Shown here one piece after another: positions 44,566 through 52,032 of a stretch of 64,000 bases of DNA (position 1 is its first letter; the number at the start of each line of letters is the position of its first letter). The notes beneath the pieces were generated by a model that saw only the letters and a program-made list of their open reading frames with translations, made no database searches and was not told the origin of the DNA. This DNA is from Faucicola tetraodonis. Lineage in GTDB: Bacteria > Pseudomonadota > Gammaproteobacteria > Pseudomonadales > Moraxellaceae. Made by a program: the position numbers and the translations under genes. Location of the stretch: NCBI GenBank assembly GCA_032017425.1, contig DALZPW010000001.1; one strand, 5' to 3'.

Positions 44566-45822
44566 ATGAGCCAAAGCGCCACTTCAACTCTCCATTCTCT
44601 AAGCCAACTGGTACCACCGCACGGCAGTGACACATTAAAAGAAAAATTACTCCAAGGCGATGCGCTAACCGCCGCCCAGCAAAAAGCCAAAAATCTCCCA
44701 AAAATCCAAATCAGCTCCCGTGAAGCCGGTGATTTGATTATGCTCGGCATTGGCGGCTTTACCCCGCTAGATGGTTTTATGAACCAAGCAGACTGGCAAA
44801 GCGTATGTGACAATATGCATTTAACCAGCGGTGACAATGCGGGCGTATTTTGGCCCATTCCTATTACCCTATCGACCGATGCTGCCACTGCCGATACGCT
44901 AAACCTAGGCGATGACATCGCGCTAGAATACCAAGGCGAAATCATGGGGATTTTGACCTTAAGCGAAAAATACCGCATTGATAAAGCGCACGAGTGCCAA
45001 ACCGTCTTTGGCACTACAGAACTTGAGCATCCCGGCGTTGCCATGGTAATGGCACAAGGTGATGTCAATCTCGCCGGCGATGTGGTGGTGTTAAGTGAAG
45101 GCGAATTTCCTAGCAAATATGGTGATATCTACCTCACCCCGGCACAAACCCGTGACATCTTTACTCAAAATGGCTGGAAAACCGTCGCTGCCTTCCAAAC
45201 CCGTAACCCAATGCACCGCTCACATGAGTACCTTGCCAAAATCGCCATTGAAATCTGTGATGGCGTACTCATTCATTCCTTGCTTGGCGCATTAAAACCT
45301 GGGGATATTCCTGCAGATGTACGCCAAGAAGCTATTGGTACATTAATCGACCATTACTTCCGTAAAGACACCGTCATCCAAGCAGGCTATCCACTGGATA
45401 TGCGCTACGCCGGTCCGCGTGAAGCGTTATTACATGCCTTGTTCCGTCAAAACTATGGTTGTAGCCATTTGATTGTCGGTCGTGACCATGCAGGCGTGGG
45501 TGATTACTATGGCGCGTTTGATGCGCAGCATATTTTTGATACGCTCCAACCGAATGATTTAATCACCCAACCGTTAAAAATTGACTGGACATTCTGGTGT
45601 GATGCTTGTGACTCGATGGCATCGACCAAAACTTGCCCACACGATGCCAGCCATCATGTCAAAGTCTCAGGTACCAAATTGCGTAAAGCCCTATCTGAAG
45701 GGGAAGACGTGCCTGATAACTTCAGCCGTCCAGAAGTGTTAGCGGTACTTCGTAACTACTATGAAGGCTTAGAAGATCATCAAAAACATAAAGTTGAGCT
45801 AACAGGTCACTCTGCAAAATAA
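44566..45822 (+). CDS. sat: Sulfate adenylyltransferase, single-chain Sat type
   Basis: Sat makes APS from sulfate and ATP. The 418-residue protein has the PUA-like N-terminus with SREAGDLIMLGIGGFTPLDGFM, the catalytic FQTRNPMHRSHEYLAK block (the RNP and HxxH motifs), GRDHAGVGDYYG, and FWCDACDSMASTKTCPH with four zinc-type cysteines/histidines. This is the monofunctional homo-oligomeric type, not the CysD/CysN pair. AGGAAATCC lies before the ATG. It is a single-gene transcript ending at 45854. Confidence 0.94.
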   Translation: MSQSATSTLHSLSQLVPPHGSDTLKEKLLQGDALTAAQQKAKNLPKIQISSREAGDLIMLGIGGFTPLDGFMNQADWQSVCDNMHLTSGDNAGVFWPIPITLSTDAATADTLNLGDDIALEYQGEIMGILTLSEKYRIDKAHECQTVFGTTELEHPGVAMVMAQGDVNLAGDVVVLSEGEFPSKYGDIYLTPAQTRDIFTQNGWKTVAAFQTRNPMHRSHEYLAKIAIEICDGVLIHSLLGALKPGDIPADVRQEAIGTLIDHYFRKDTVIQAGYPLDMRYAGPREALLHALFRQNYGCSHLIVGRDHAGVGDYYGAFDAQHIFDTLQPNDLITQPLKIDWTFWCDACDSMASTKTCPHDASHHVKVSGTKLRKALSEGEDVPDNFSRPEVLAVLRNYYEGLEDHQKHKVELTGHSAK

Positions 45823-45853
45823 TTATTGCGAGGTTTAACGCTTATCAATCGAT

Positions 45854-45884
45854 AAAAAGGGTATGTGATAATACCCTTTTTTTT
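45854..45884 (+). terminator. Terminator after sat
   Basis: AAAAAGGGTAT and ATACCCTTTTT arms, 6-base loop, T-run. Confidence 0.88.
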
Positions 45885-45913
45885 ATCCAGCCTTTAGCAA
45901 AAAAATTAGCAAT

Positions 45914-45942
45914 GAAAAAGAAGCACGGGGCTTCTCTTTTTT
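45914..45942. terminator. Bidirectional terminator at the end of the cysTWA operon
   Basis: AGAAGC and GCTTCT arms around ACGGG, with A/T runs on each side; stops cysA transcripts on the minus strand and backs up the sat terminator. Confidence 0.7.
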
Positions 45943-45997
45943 ATTGCTTAACATTGCTTAACTGAGCTAAATTTAATTAAGGCTAAATTTAACTAGG

Positions 45998-46738
45998 CTA
46001 AATCACATATTCGACGTGTGAATCTTGTAGAAAATTGGCAACAAAATGATTCGAGGGATGATTGACCAGCGTCTCATAATCCCCAATTTGCACGATTTGA
46101 CCTTGGTTCATCACCACAATTTCATCGGATAATTCTGCCGCTTCTTCTTGGTCATGGGTCACTAAAATACTGGTGACACCGAGCTCATGATGAATTGAGC
46201 GCAGCCAAGCACGTAATTCTTTACGCACCTTGGCATCGAGTGCGCCAAATGGCTCATCGAGTAACAACAGCTTCGGCTCTACCGCTAACGCACGCGCCAA
46301 TGCGATACGCTGACGCTGACCGCCTGAGAGTTGATGCGGGTATTTTTTTGCGGTTTGGGATAGTTGCACGAGCTCCAGCAGATAATTGACCTTTTTGCTG
46401 ATTTCCGCGTTGCTTAAGCGTTTGTTTTTTGGCATGACGGTCAAGCCAAACGCCACGTTATCAAACACGGTCATATGGCGAAATAACGCGTAATGCTGGA
46501 ACATAAAGCCGATATGGCGCTGCTGCACAGGCACATCGGTCACATCTTCACCATCAAACAAAATACGCCCCGTATCGGCAAGCTCAAGCCCTGCAATGAT
46601 GCGCAGTAAGGTTGTCTTACCGCAGCCTGAAGGTCCCAAGAGCGAGGTTAATTTGCCCGTCGGTACGGTTAAATTAATCGGTTGTAGTGCAGTAAAGCGA
46701 CCAAACTGTTTGGTGATATCACGGATTTCGATACTCAT
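45998..46738 (-). CDS. cysA: Sulfate ABC transporter ATP-binding protein, short form
   Basis: The ATPase that powers CysT/CysW sulfate uptake. In 246 residues it has Walker A (LLGPSGCGKTTLLR), the Q-loop (FMFQHYALFRHMTVFDNVAFGL), the signature LSGGQRQRIALARAL, Walker B (LLLLDEPFGALD) and the switch His (VTHDQEEA). Odd: the usual CysA is about 340-365 residues with a C-terminal TOBE-like regulatory domain; this one stops right after the nucleotide-binding domain. AAGAGAA lies before the ATG. It is the last gene of cysT-cysW-cysA. Assignment depends partly on context. Confidence 0.9.
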   Translation of the reverse strand: MSIEIRDITKQFGRFTALQPINLTVPTGKLTSLLGPSGCGKTTLLRIIAGLELADTGRILFDGEDVTDVPVQQRHIGFMFQHYALFRHMTVFDNVAFGLTVMPKNKRLSNAEISKKVNYLLELVQLSQTAKKYPHQLSGGQRQRIALARALAVEPKLLLLDEPFGALDAKVRKELRAWLRSIHHELGVTSILVTHDQEEAAELSDEIVVMNQGQIVQIGDYETLVNHPSNHFVANFLQDSHVEYVI

Positions 46739-46780
46739 GGTATTCTCTTAACTTTTTTTACTTTTTAAATTGCATCAATG

Positions 46781-47635
46781 TTATTCATCATTGGCAGACT
46801 GACGTTTAGTCAACGCCTGCTGCACGATTAAGGTAACGAGTGCCAACAACGCCAACAAACTCGACAACGCAAACGCCGCCGTCATGTTGTATTCATTGTA
46901 GGCAATCTCAACCAATAGCGGCATGGTATTGGTTTCACCGCGAATATGACCTGAGACCACACTCACCGCGCCAAACTCACCCATCGCCCGGGCATTGGTC
47001 AAAATAATACCGTATAGCAATGCCCATTTGATATTGGGCAGCGTCACCCGCCAAAACATTTGCCAGCCTGACGCGCCGAGTGTTAATGCCGCTTGCTCTT
47101 CACTGCTGCCCTGCGACTGCATCAGCGGAATCACTTCACGCGCCACGAATGGAAAAGTCACAAACATGGTGGCAAGTACGATACCGGGAATGGCAAAAAT
47201 CACTTGAAAACCAAAGTATTCTAGCCAGCCGCCAAGCCAAGTATTGGCGCCCAGTAGCGCTACAAACATCAAGCCTGCGACCACCGGCGACACCGAAAAT
47301 GGCAAATCTAGCAGCGTGGTGAGAAATTGCTTACCTTTAAAATCAAATCGGGTCAATAGCCAGGCTAATGCAATCCCAATCACCGTATTAATCGGTACCA
47401 CAATCAGCGCCGTAATCAAGGTAAGCTTGATAGCCGATAACGCCTCGTGATCGGTCAAGGCAGCCACATACAACTGCCAGCCAGATTTTAAGGCTTCGTA
47501 AAACACCGATATCAGCGGAATCACTAGCATCAGCGTCATAAACGCCACCGCAATACCAATTAAGGTATAACGTAGCCATGTTGGCTCACGGGTTGCGGCT
47601 TGGGTTTGGTAAGGATATTGGCTGCTATCTATCAT
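46781..47635 (-). CDS. cysW: Sulfate ABC transporter permease CysW
   Basis: An inner-membrane permease of 284 residues from the ATG at 47635, which overlaps the cysT stop as ATGA. The longer frame to 47671 has no separate start signal. About six membrane helices are seen, plus the EAA-type cytoplasmic loop (EEQAALTLGASGWQMFWRVTLPNIKWALLYG) that contacts CysA. MGEFGAVSVVSGHIRGETNTMPLLVEI is characteristic of CysW. Confidence 0.92.
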   Translation of the reverse strand: MIDSSQYPYQTQAATREPTWLRYTLIGIAVAFMTLMLVIPLISVFYEALKSGWQLYVAALTDHEALSAIKLTLITALIVVPINTVIGIALAWLLTRFDFKGKQFLTTLLDLPFSVSPVVAGLMFVALLGANTWLGGWLEYFGFQVIFAIPGIVLATMFVTFPFVAREVIPLMQSQGSSEEQAALTLGASGWQMFWRVTLPNIKWALLYGIILTNARAMGEFGAVSVVSGHIRGETNTMPLLVEIAYNEYNMTAAFALSSLLALLALVTLIVQQALTKRQSANDE

Positions 47636-48543
47636 ACACTTGCCCCGCCCATACGTTTGGTTAATAGCCACTGCAAGGCATTAATGGCGAATAAAATCAC
47701 AAACGAAATCATCAACATAAACAAAGCAACCGCAGCAGCCCCTTGTACATCAAAGCTTTCAAGCTTACCAATAATGATTAACGGTAAAATCTCAGATTTC
47801 ATCGGCAAATTACCCGCAATAAAAATCACCGAACCATACTCCCCCGTCGCCCGCGCAAACATCATGCCTGAGCCCATTAGCAACGCAGGATACAATTCTG
47901 GTAATATGACCCGTCTAAAAGTTGTCAATCTACCAGCGCCCAGCACCGATGCCGCCTCTTCATATTCTGGCGACAGCTCAGCTAGCACAGGTTGCACCGC
48001 ACGCACAATAAACGGCAAACTCACCACAATCAACGCCAACCAAATACCAATGGGGGTAAAAGCAATTTTAATGCCAAATGGCGCAAAAAACTGCCCGATT
48101 AAACCATTGGGTGCATATAAGGTTGCTAGCGAAATCCCCATTACCGCCGTTGGCAAAGCAAAGGGCAAATCGACCAGTGCATTTAAAATCGACTTTCCCC
48201 AAAACTCATAGCGCACCAATACCCATGCAATCAGCGTACCAAACACCAAATTGGTCAATGTCGCTAGTAATGACATTTTTAGCGACAGTTCAATCGCTGC
48301 CTTGACGCGCGGTTCGGCAATGGTTTTGATAAATCCTGCCACGCCAATATCGGCGGCCGTCATTACCATTGCCACAAATGGCAATAGCACAATAATCGAC
48401 AACGCCAACACACTGATGCCCAAACTCAAATTAAAAAACGGCATGATATGGCGCTTTTTATTGCGTTTTAAGGGTGAATTGGGTGTTTTAGGCTGATTGT
48501 TTGATGTTAAATCGGCTTGATGGTTAGCATTGATGCTTGCCAT
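47632..48543 (-). CDS. cysT: Sulfate ABC transporter permease CysT
   Basis: 303 residues with about six membrane helices and the permease loop EYEEAASVLGAGRLTTFRRVILPELYPALLMG. ATGEYGSVIFIAGNLPMKSEILPLIII is typical of CysT (CysU). The first 30 residues form a charged cytoplasmic leader. AAAGGA lies 9 bases before the ATG. Its stop overlaps the cysW start. It is downstream of sbp, from which it is separated by a 233-bp gap with a terminator. Confidence 0.92.
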   Translation of the reverse strand: MASINANHQADLTSNNQPKTPNSPLKRNKKRHIMPFFNLSLGISVLALSIIVLLPFVAMVMTAADIGVAGFIKTIAEPRVKAAIELSLKMSLLATLTNLVFGTLIAWVLVRYEFWGKSILNALVDLPFALPTAVMGISLATLYAPNGLIGQFFAPFGIKIAFTPIGIWLALIVVSLPFIVRAVQPVLAELSPEYEEAASVLGAGRLTTFRRVILPELYPALLMGSGMMFARATGEYGSVIFIAGNLPMKSEILPLIIIGKLESFDVQGAAAVALFMLMISFVILFAINALQWLLTKRMGGASV

Positions 48544-48732
48544 GCAGGGCTTCCTTTACTAATAATCGGTAGGCAACGTCAGAATTTAAACTAATAAACA
48601 TACAAAAATAAAAATTCAAAAATAAAGATACAAAAAGCTCTGTATCCAAAATCTTAAGCACGGCTATAGTACCATCTCACTTCAATTTTCCAAACTATAT
48701 TTATGCGCTTTAAATATTCTTAGCTAGAATAA

Positions 48733-48757
48733 AAAACCAGAGCCGAACTCTGGTTTT
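48733..48757 (-). terminator. Terminator between sbp and cysT
   Basis: Perfect 10-bp arms AAAACCAGAG and CTCTGGTTTT with loop CCGAA, U-rich on the minus strand. It lies just past the sbp stop, so sbp would be made in excess over the permease, or cysT has its own promoter in the remaining 190 bp. Confidence 0.85.
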
Positions 48758-48776
48758 GTGAGGTAAAAACAGCGAA

Positions 48777-49925
48777 CTATTTTGCCGCAGGTGCCGATGC
48801 TATGGTACTCGTTGGGCTGGCTAGCTGATCAAAAACACCACCATCTTTGAAGTATTTGGTCATGATATCCGTCCAGCTACCAAATTCGGCATTGGGACTA
48901 AAGGTGGTAAGCGGGGGTAATTTATCTTGATTTTTAGCCAGTACCGCCGCGTCGCTTGGGCGCAGGTATAAATCTGCCGCCAATTGCTGGGCAGGCTCGC
49001 TCCATAAATAATCAAGATACGCTTTCGCTGCGTCGTTGGTGCCTTTTTTATCGGTCACTGATTTGACAATCGCCACGGGGTTTTCTGCTGATATGGTGTA
49101 GCTTGGATAGACAATTTGCACATCGCCTTTACCAAACTGTTTGACCGCTAGGTTGGCTTCGTTTTCAAAGGTGACTAACACATCGCCAATTTGACGTTGT
49201 AAGAACGTGGTCGTTGCCGCACGCCCACCATTTTCATACACTGGTACGTTTTTGAGCAACGCTTTGACAAAGCTTTTGGTTTTACTTTCATCTTTATTAA
49301 AACTATGTAAGCCGTAGCCATACGCGCCTAAGAAGGCATAACGCCCATTACCCGTGGTTTTTGGGTTGGCAAGTACGATTTGTACGCCTGGTTTTGCCAA
49401 ATCAGACCAGTCTTTGATTTGTTTTGGGTTGTCTTTACGCACCAAAAACACGATGGCACTGGTATAGGGTACTGCTTTGTTTGGGAATTGGCTTTGCCAA
49501 TCTTGCGCCACCAAGCCTTTTTTCACCAACAGCTCTACATCTGAGCCTTGGTTCATACTCACTACGTCCGCTTGCAGACCGTTGGCAACTGCGAGCGCTT
49601 GTTTGCTAGAGCCGCCATGCGATTGCTGGATATCGATGGTTTTGCCGCTATTTTTGGCTTCGTAGTCTTTGATAAACAGGGGATTGTAGCTTTTATAAAA
49701 GTCACGCGCAACGTCATAGGAGACATTGAGGAGTTTAATACCGCCTTTATCGCTCGCGTCTGTATTTGATTGCGTGGCGGCTTGACCTGAAGCGGCTTGT
49801 TGGTCTTGCTGGGTGGGCGCACGTGAACAGCCCGCTAGACTCACGCCTAATAACGCTAGACTTGATAGCACGGCTACGGTTTTGTGTTGAACCTTAGTTT
49901 TTTTTTGAAAATTAACAGTCATCAT
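48777..49925 (-). CDS. sbp: Sulfate-binding lipoprotein of the sulfate ABC transporter
   Basis: 382 residues starting at the ATG 49925, with AGGGG 5 bases upstream (a GTG at 49931 is less likely). The signal peptide ends in a lipobox, LAGC (Cys about residue 33), so it is membrane-anchored rather than free in the periplasm as in E. coli. The mature part has the Sbp/CysP landmarks LNVSYDVARDFYKSYN, SHGGSSKQALAVANGLQADVVSMNQGSD and GNGRYAFLGAYGYGL. It delivers sulfate (or thiosulfate) to CysTWA. Confidence 0.92.
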   Translation of the reverse strand: MMTVNFQKKTKVQHKTVAVLSSLALLGVSLAGCSRAPTQQDQQAASGQAATQSNTDASDKGGIKLLNVSYDVARDFYKSYNPLFIKDYEAKNSGKTIDIQQSHGGSSKQALAVANGLQADVVSMNQGSDVELLVKKGLVAQDWQSQFPNKAVPYTSAIVFLVRKDNPKQIKDWSDLAKPGVQIVLANPKTTGNGRYAFLGAYGYGLHSFNKDESKTKSFVKALLKNVPVYENGGRAATTTFLQRQIGDVLVTFENEANLAVKQFGKGDVQIVYPSYTISAENPVAIVKSVTDKKGTNDAAKAYLDYLWSEPAQQLAADLYLRPSDAAVLAKNQDKLPPLTTFSPNAEFGSWTDIMTKYFKDGGVFDQLASPTSTIASAPAAK

Positions 49926-50041
49926 GGTCACCCCTCATCTCAATGTATAAAAATCAATATATAATGTTAAATTCATACTATTTTACAAAAAAAGCGTCGA
50001 CAAAAAAAACAATATTATTCTTTATTCATATTCCACTTCTG

Positions 50042-50072
50042 AATATTACATCATAAAATATAATGTAATATT
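50042..50072. promoter_or_regulatory. Inverted repeat in the sbp-xseA divergent region
   Basis: AATATTACAT (50042-50051) and ATGTAATATT (50063-50072) are exact reverse complements, 11 bp apart, about 117 bp before sbp and 108 bp before xseA. A candidate operator for sulfate-responsive control of sbp. Confidence 0.45.
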
Positions 50073-50179
50073 TAAAATTAACAGCTTAACAGGCTGAATC
50101 ACACCTGAATCACAAATGTCACGTTGTCAGCGTTATCATTTTCCCCTACAATTTTATTTTTAGTTAACAAGAATTCTCC

Positions 50180-51742
50180 ATGGCAAAAGCTTCCAAAACC
50201 GTTATCAAATCAATTGAAGATCAGCTCGCACGACTGGATTTGCAAACCATCCCATCAAATCAGGCTGATGACGTATTCTTGGCGCTGCTTGTCGATGGTG
50301 AGCCTAATAATAAAGCAACTGCAAAGCGTGGCAGTGTTGATAACTTAAGCGTTGATAACTTAAACGATTATGACTTTAGCGAACAATTAGCCATTCAAGA
50401 TCGCGATAGCCAACTACAACAGGCGTTAAGCGATACTGTATTGTCACTGAGCGATTATCTATCCGCTGTGCAGTTGGTGATTAGTGAAACGTTTGCCCAT
50501 ACCGTTTGGGTGAAAGCTGAAATCCGTAGTCTGTCAGCCAAAGGCGGTCACTATTATTTTGAATTGGCGGATAAAGATATGGAGGGCAAAGTCACCGCCA
50601 GCTGCCGCGGCACGCTATGGCGCGGTCAAGCAGCCAAAGTACTGTCAAAGTTTGAAAAAAACACTGGCATGAGCCTTGAGCGAGGCTTGAATGTATTGCT
50701 CAAAGTATCAGCCACGTTCCATGCCCAATATGGCTTTTCGCTAAACATCGTCGATATCGACCCCACTTACACACTGGGCGATTTGGCAAAGCAATACCAA
50801 ATGATTTTAACCAGACTGCATGAAGAAGGGCTGCTCGATCTCAATCAATCGCTCCCCATGCCGTTTGATATTGAGCATGTGCTCGTCATCGCGCCTGAAA
50901 AAGCGGCAGGGTTAGGCGATTTTCGCGCGGATGCCGATAGGCTCGCCAGCACAGGGGCTTGTATTTTTCATTATGAGCACGCCACTTTTCAAGGCAATCA
51001 CGCCCCTGAAGACATCCGCCAAGCCATCATTAAAGGCATGAAAAATCTGAGCAAGCAGCATATTGCCGCAGATTTGATAGTGATTATCCGGGGTGGTGGC
51101 GCGGTGGGCGATTTGGCCTATCTCAATGATTACGAACTTGCCGCGCTGGTGGCGGAGCAGCCGATACCGGTATGGGTCGGCATTGGTCATGAGCGCGACC
51201 GCGTCATGCTAGATGAAGTGGCACATCAAAGTTTTGATACCCCATCCAAGGTTATCGCAGGCATTCGCAATCATCTGCTCACTATTACCCAAGGTGCCAA
51301 ACAACATTTTTTGACCATCGAGCAAATTGCTAAATCCAGCATCTTGCAGGCACGCCGTGATAGCGAACAACAACTTACCAAGATACAATCGGCAGCGCAG
51401 CGACAATTATCTGCCGCTAAACTTGCCATAGACAACCAATTTGTACAGATTCGCCAACTTGCCTATCAGCAAATCACCACCGCTCGCCAATCCACCAACC
51501 AACTGCGTGAGATGACATTGTTACAGCATCCGTCGACCGTATTGACCCGTGGCTATGCGATTATCAGAACCTCCCATCCTGCCTCAAAGGACTTAGCCTC
51601 ACATGATTCAACATCAAATGACCTCGTATCGAATACGGTGATGACTTCGATTGCCCAAGCTGAACCCAATTCAACCATAACCATTGAACTACAAGATGGC
51701 TATCTACAAGCCACCGTCACTGCCAAACAATCAAAAAACTGA
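50180..51742 (+). CDS. xseA: Exodeoxyribonuclease VII large subunit
   Basis: XseA with XseB degrades single-stranded DNA. The 520-residue protein has the OB-fold start (LSDYLSAVQLVISETFAHTVWVKAEIRSLSAKGGHYYFELAD), the catalytic-domain blocks DLIVIIRGGGAVGDLAYLNDYELA and PVWVGIGHERDRVMLDEVA, and a long C-terminal coiled coil. It is longer than E. coli XseA (about 456) because of an 85-residue N-terminal extension that contains a tandem SVDNL repeat. xseB follows after 23 bp. AAGAA lies before the ATG. Confidence 0.94.
   Translation: MAKASKTVIKSIEDQLARLDLQTIPSNQADDVFLALLVDGEPNNKATAKRGSVDNLSVDNLNDYDFSEQLAIQDRDSQLQQALSDTVLSLSDYLSAVQLVISETFAHTVWVKAEIRSLSAKGGHYYFELADKDMEGKVTASCRGTLWRGQAAKVLSKFEKNTGMSLERGLNVLLKVSATFHAQYGFSLNIVDIDPTYTLGDLAKQYQMILTRLHEEGLLDLNQSLPMPFDIEHVLVIAPEKAAGLGDFRADADRLASTGACIFHYEHATFQGNHAPEDIRQAIIKGMKNLSKQHIAADLIVIIRGGGAVGDLAYLNDYELAALVAEQPIPVWVGIGHERDRVMLDEVAHQSFDTPSKVIAGIRNHLLTITQGAKQHFLTIEQIAKSSILQARRDSEQQLTKIQSAAQRQLSAAKLAIDNQFVQIRQLAYQQITTARQSTNQLREMTLLQHPSTVLTRGYAIIRTSHPASKDLASHDSTSNDLVSNTVMTSIAQAEPNSTITIELQDGYLQATVTAKQSKN
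50336..50363 (+). repeat. 15-bp-unit tandem repeat in xseA
   Basis: GTTGATAACTTAA occurs at 50336-50348 and 50351-50363 (period 15), giving the peptide repeat Ser-Val-Asp-Asn-Leu in the N-terminal extension of XseA. Confidence 0.9.
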
Positions 51743-51765
51743 CTTATCAATCAACAGGAATAACC

Positions 51766-51960
51766 ATGACCGAGCCAACTGATTTTAAAAGCGCCTATGA
51801 GGTGTTAAAAACAAATGCACAGCGCTTGCAAAATAGCCAAGAACCCAACATCGACGCGCTGATGACCATTGTAGCGCAGTCCATTGACGCCTATAAAGTA
51901 TGCCAAGCGCGGATTGATGCCGTCGAAGCCTCGCTTAATCAAGCGTTTGAAACAGACTAA
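51766..51960 (+). CDS. xseB: Exodeoxyribonuclease VII small subunit
   Basis: A 64-residue helical protein (DFKSAYEVLKTNAQRLQNSQEPNIDALMTIVAQSIDAYKVCQARIDAVEASL), which matches XseB in size and heptad pattern. It packs on the XseA coiled coil. It follows xseA by 23 bp with AGGAATAACC before the ATG, and ends at a terminator. The call leans on context as well as sequence. Confidence 0.9.
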   Translation: MTEPTDFKSAYEVLKTNAQRLQNSQEPNIDALMTIVAQSIDAYKVCQARIDAVEASLNQAFETD

Positions 51961-51985
51961 GTTTCAATCAAGCATAAAAGCAGAA

Positions 51986-52021
51986 TAAAAAAAGCCACTA
52001 TCGAAGGATAATGGCTTTTTT
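51986..52021. terminator. Bidirectional terminator between xseB and kup
   Basis: AAAAAAGCCA and TGGCTTTTTT arms with an inner TATC/GATA pair; serves both convergent genes. Confidence 0.88.
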
Positions 52022-52032
52022 ATGTTGGGCAT

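Noticed and set aside
44535..45116. 193-codon minus-strand open frame opposite sat
   Set aside because: Antisense to strongly conserved Sat motifs, without ribosome site or recognisable domain.
47600..48211. 203-codon open frame antisense to cysW/cysT
   Set aside because: It lies wholly opposite two well-supported permease genes with an ATGA junction; its Thr/Ala/Ile-rich composition is the mirror of membrane-helix codons.
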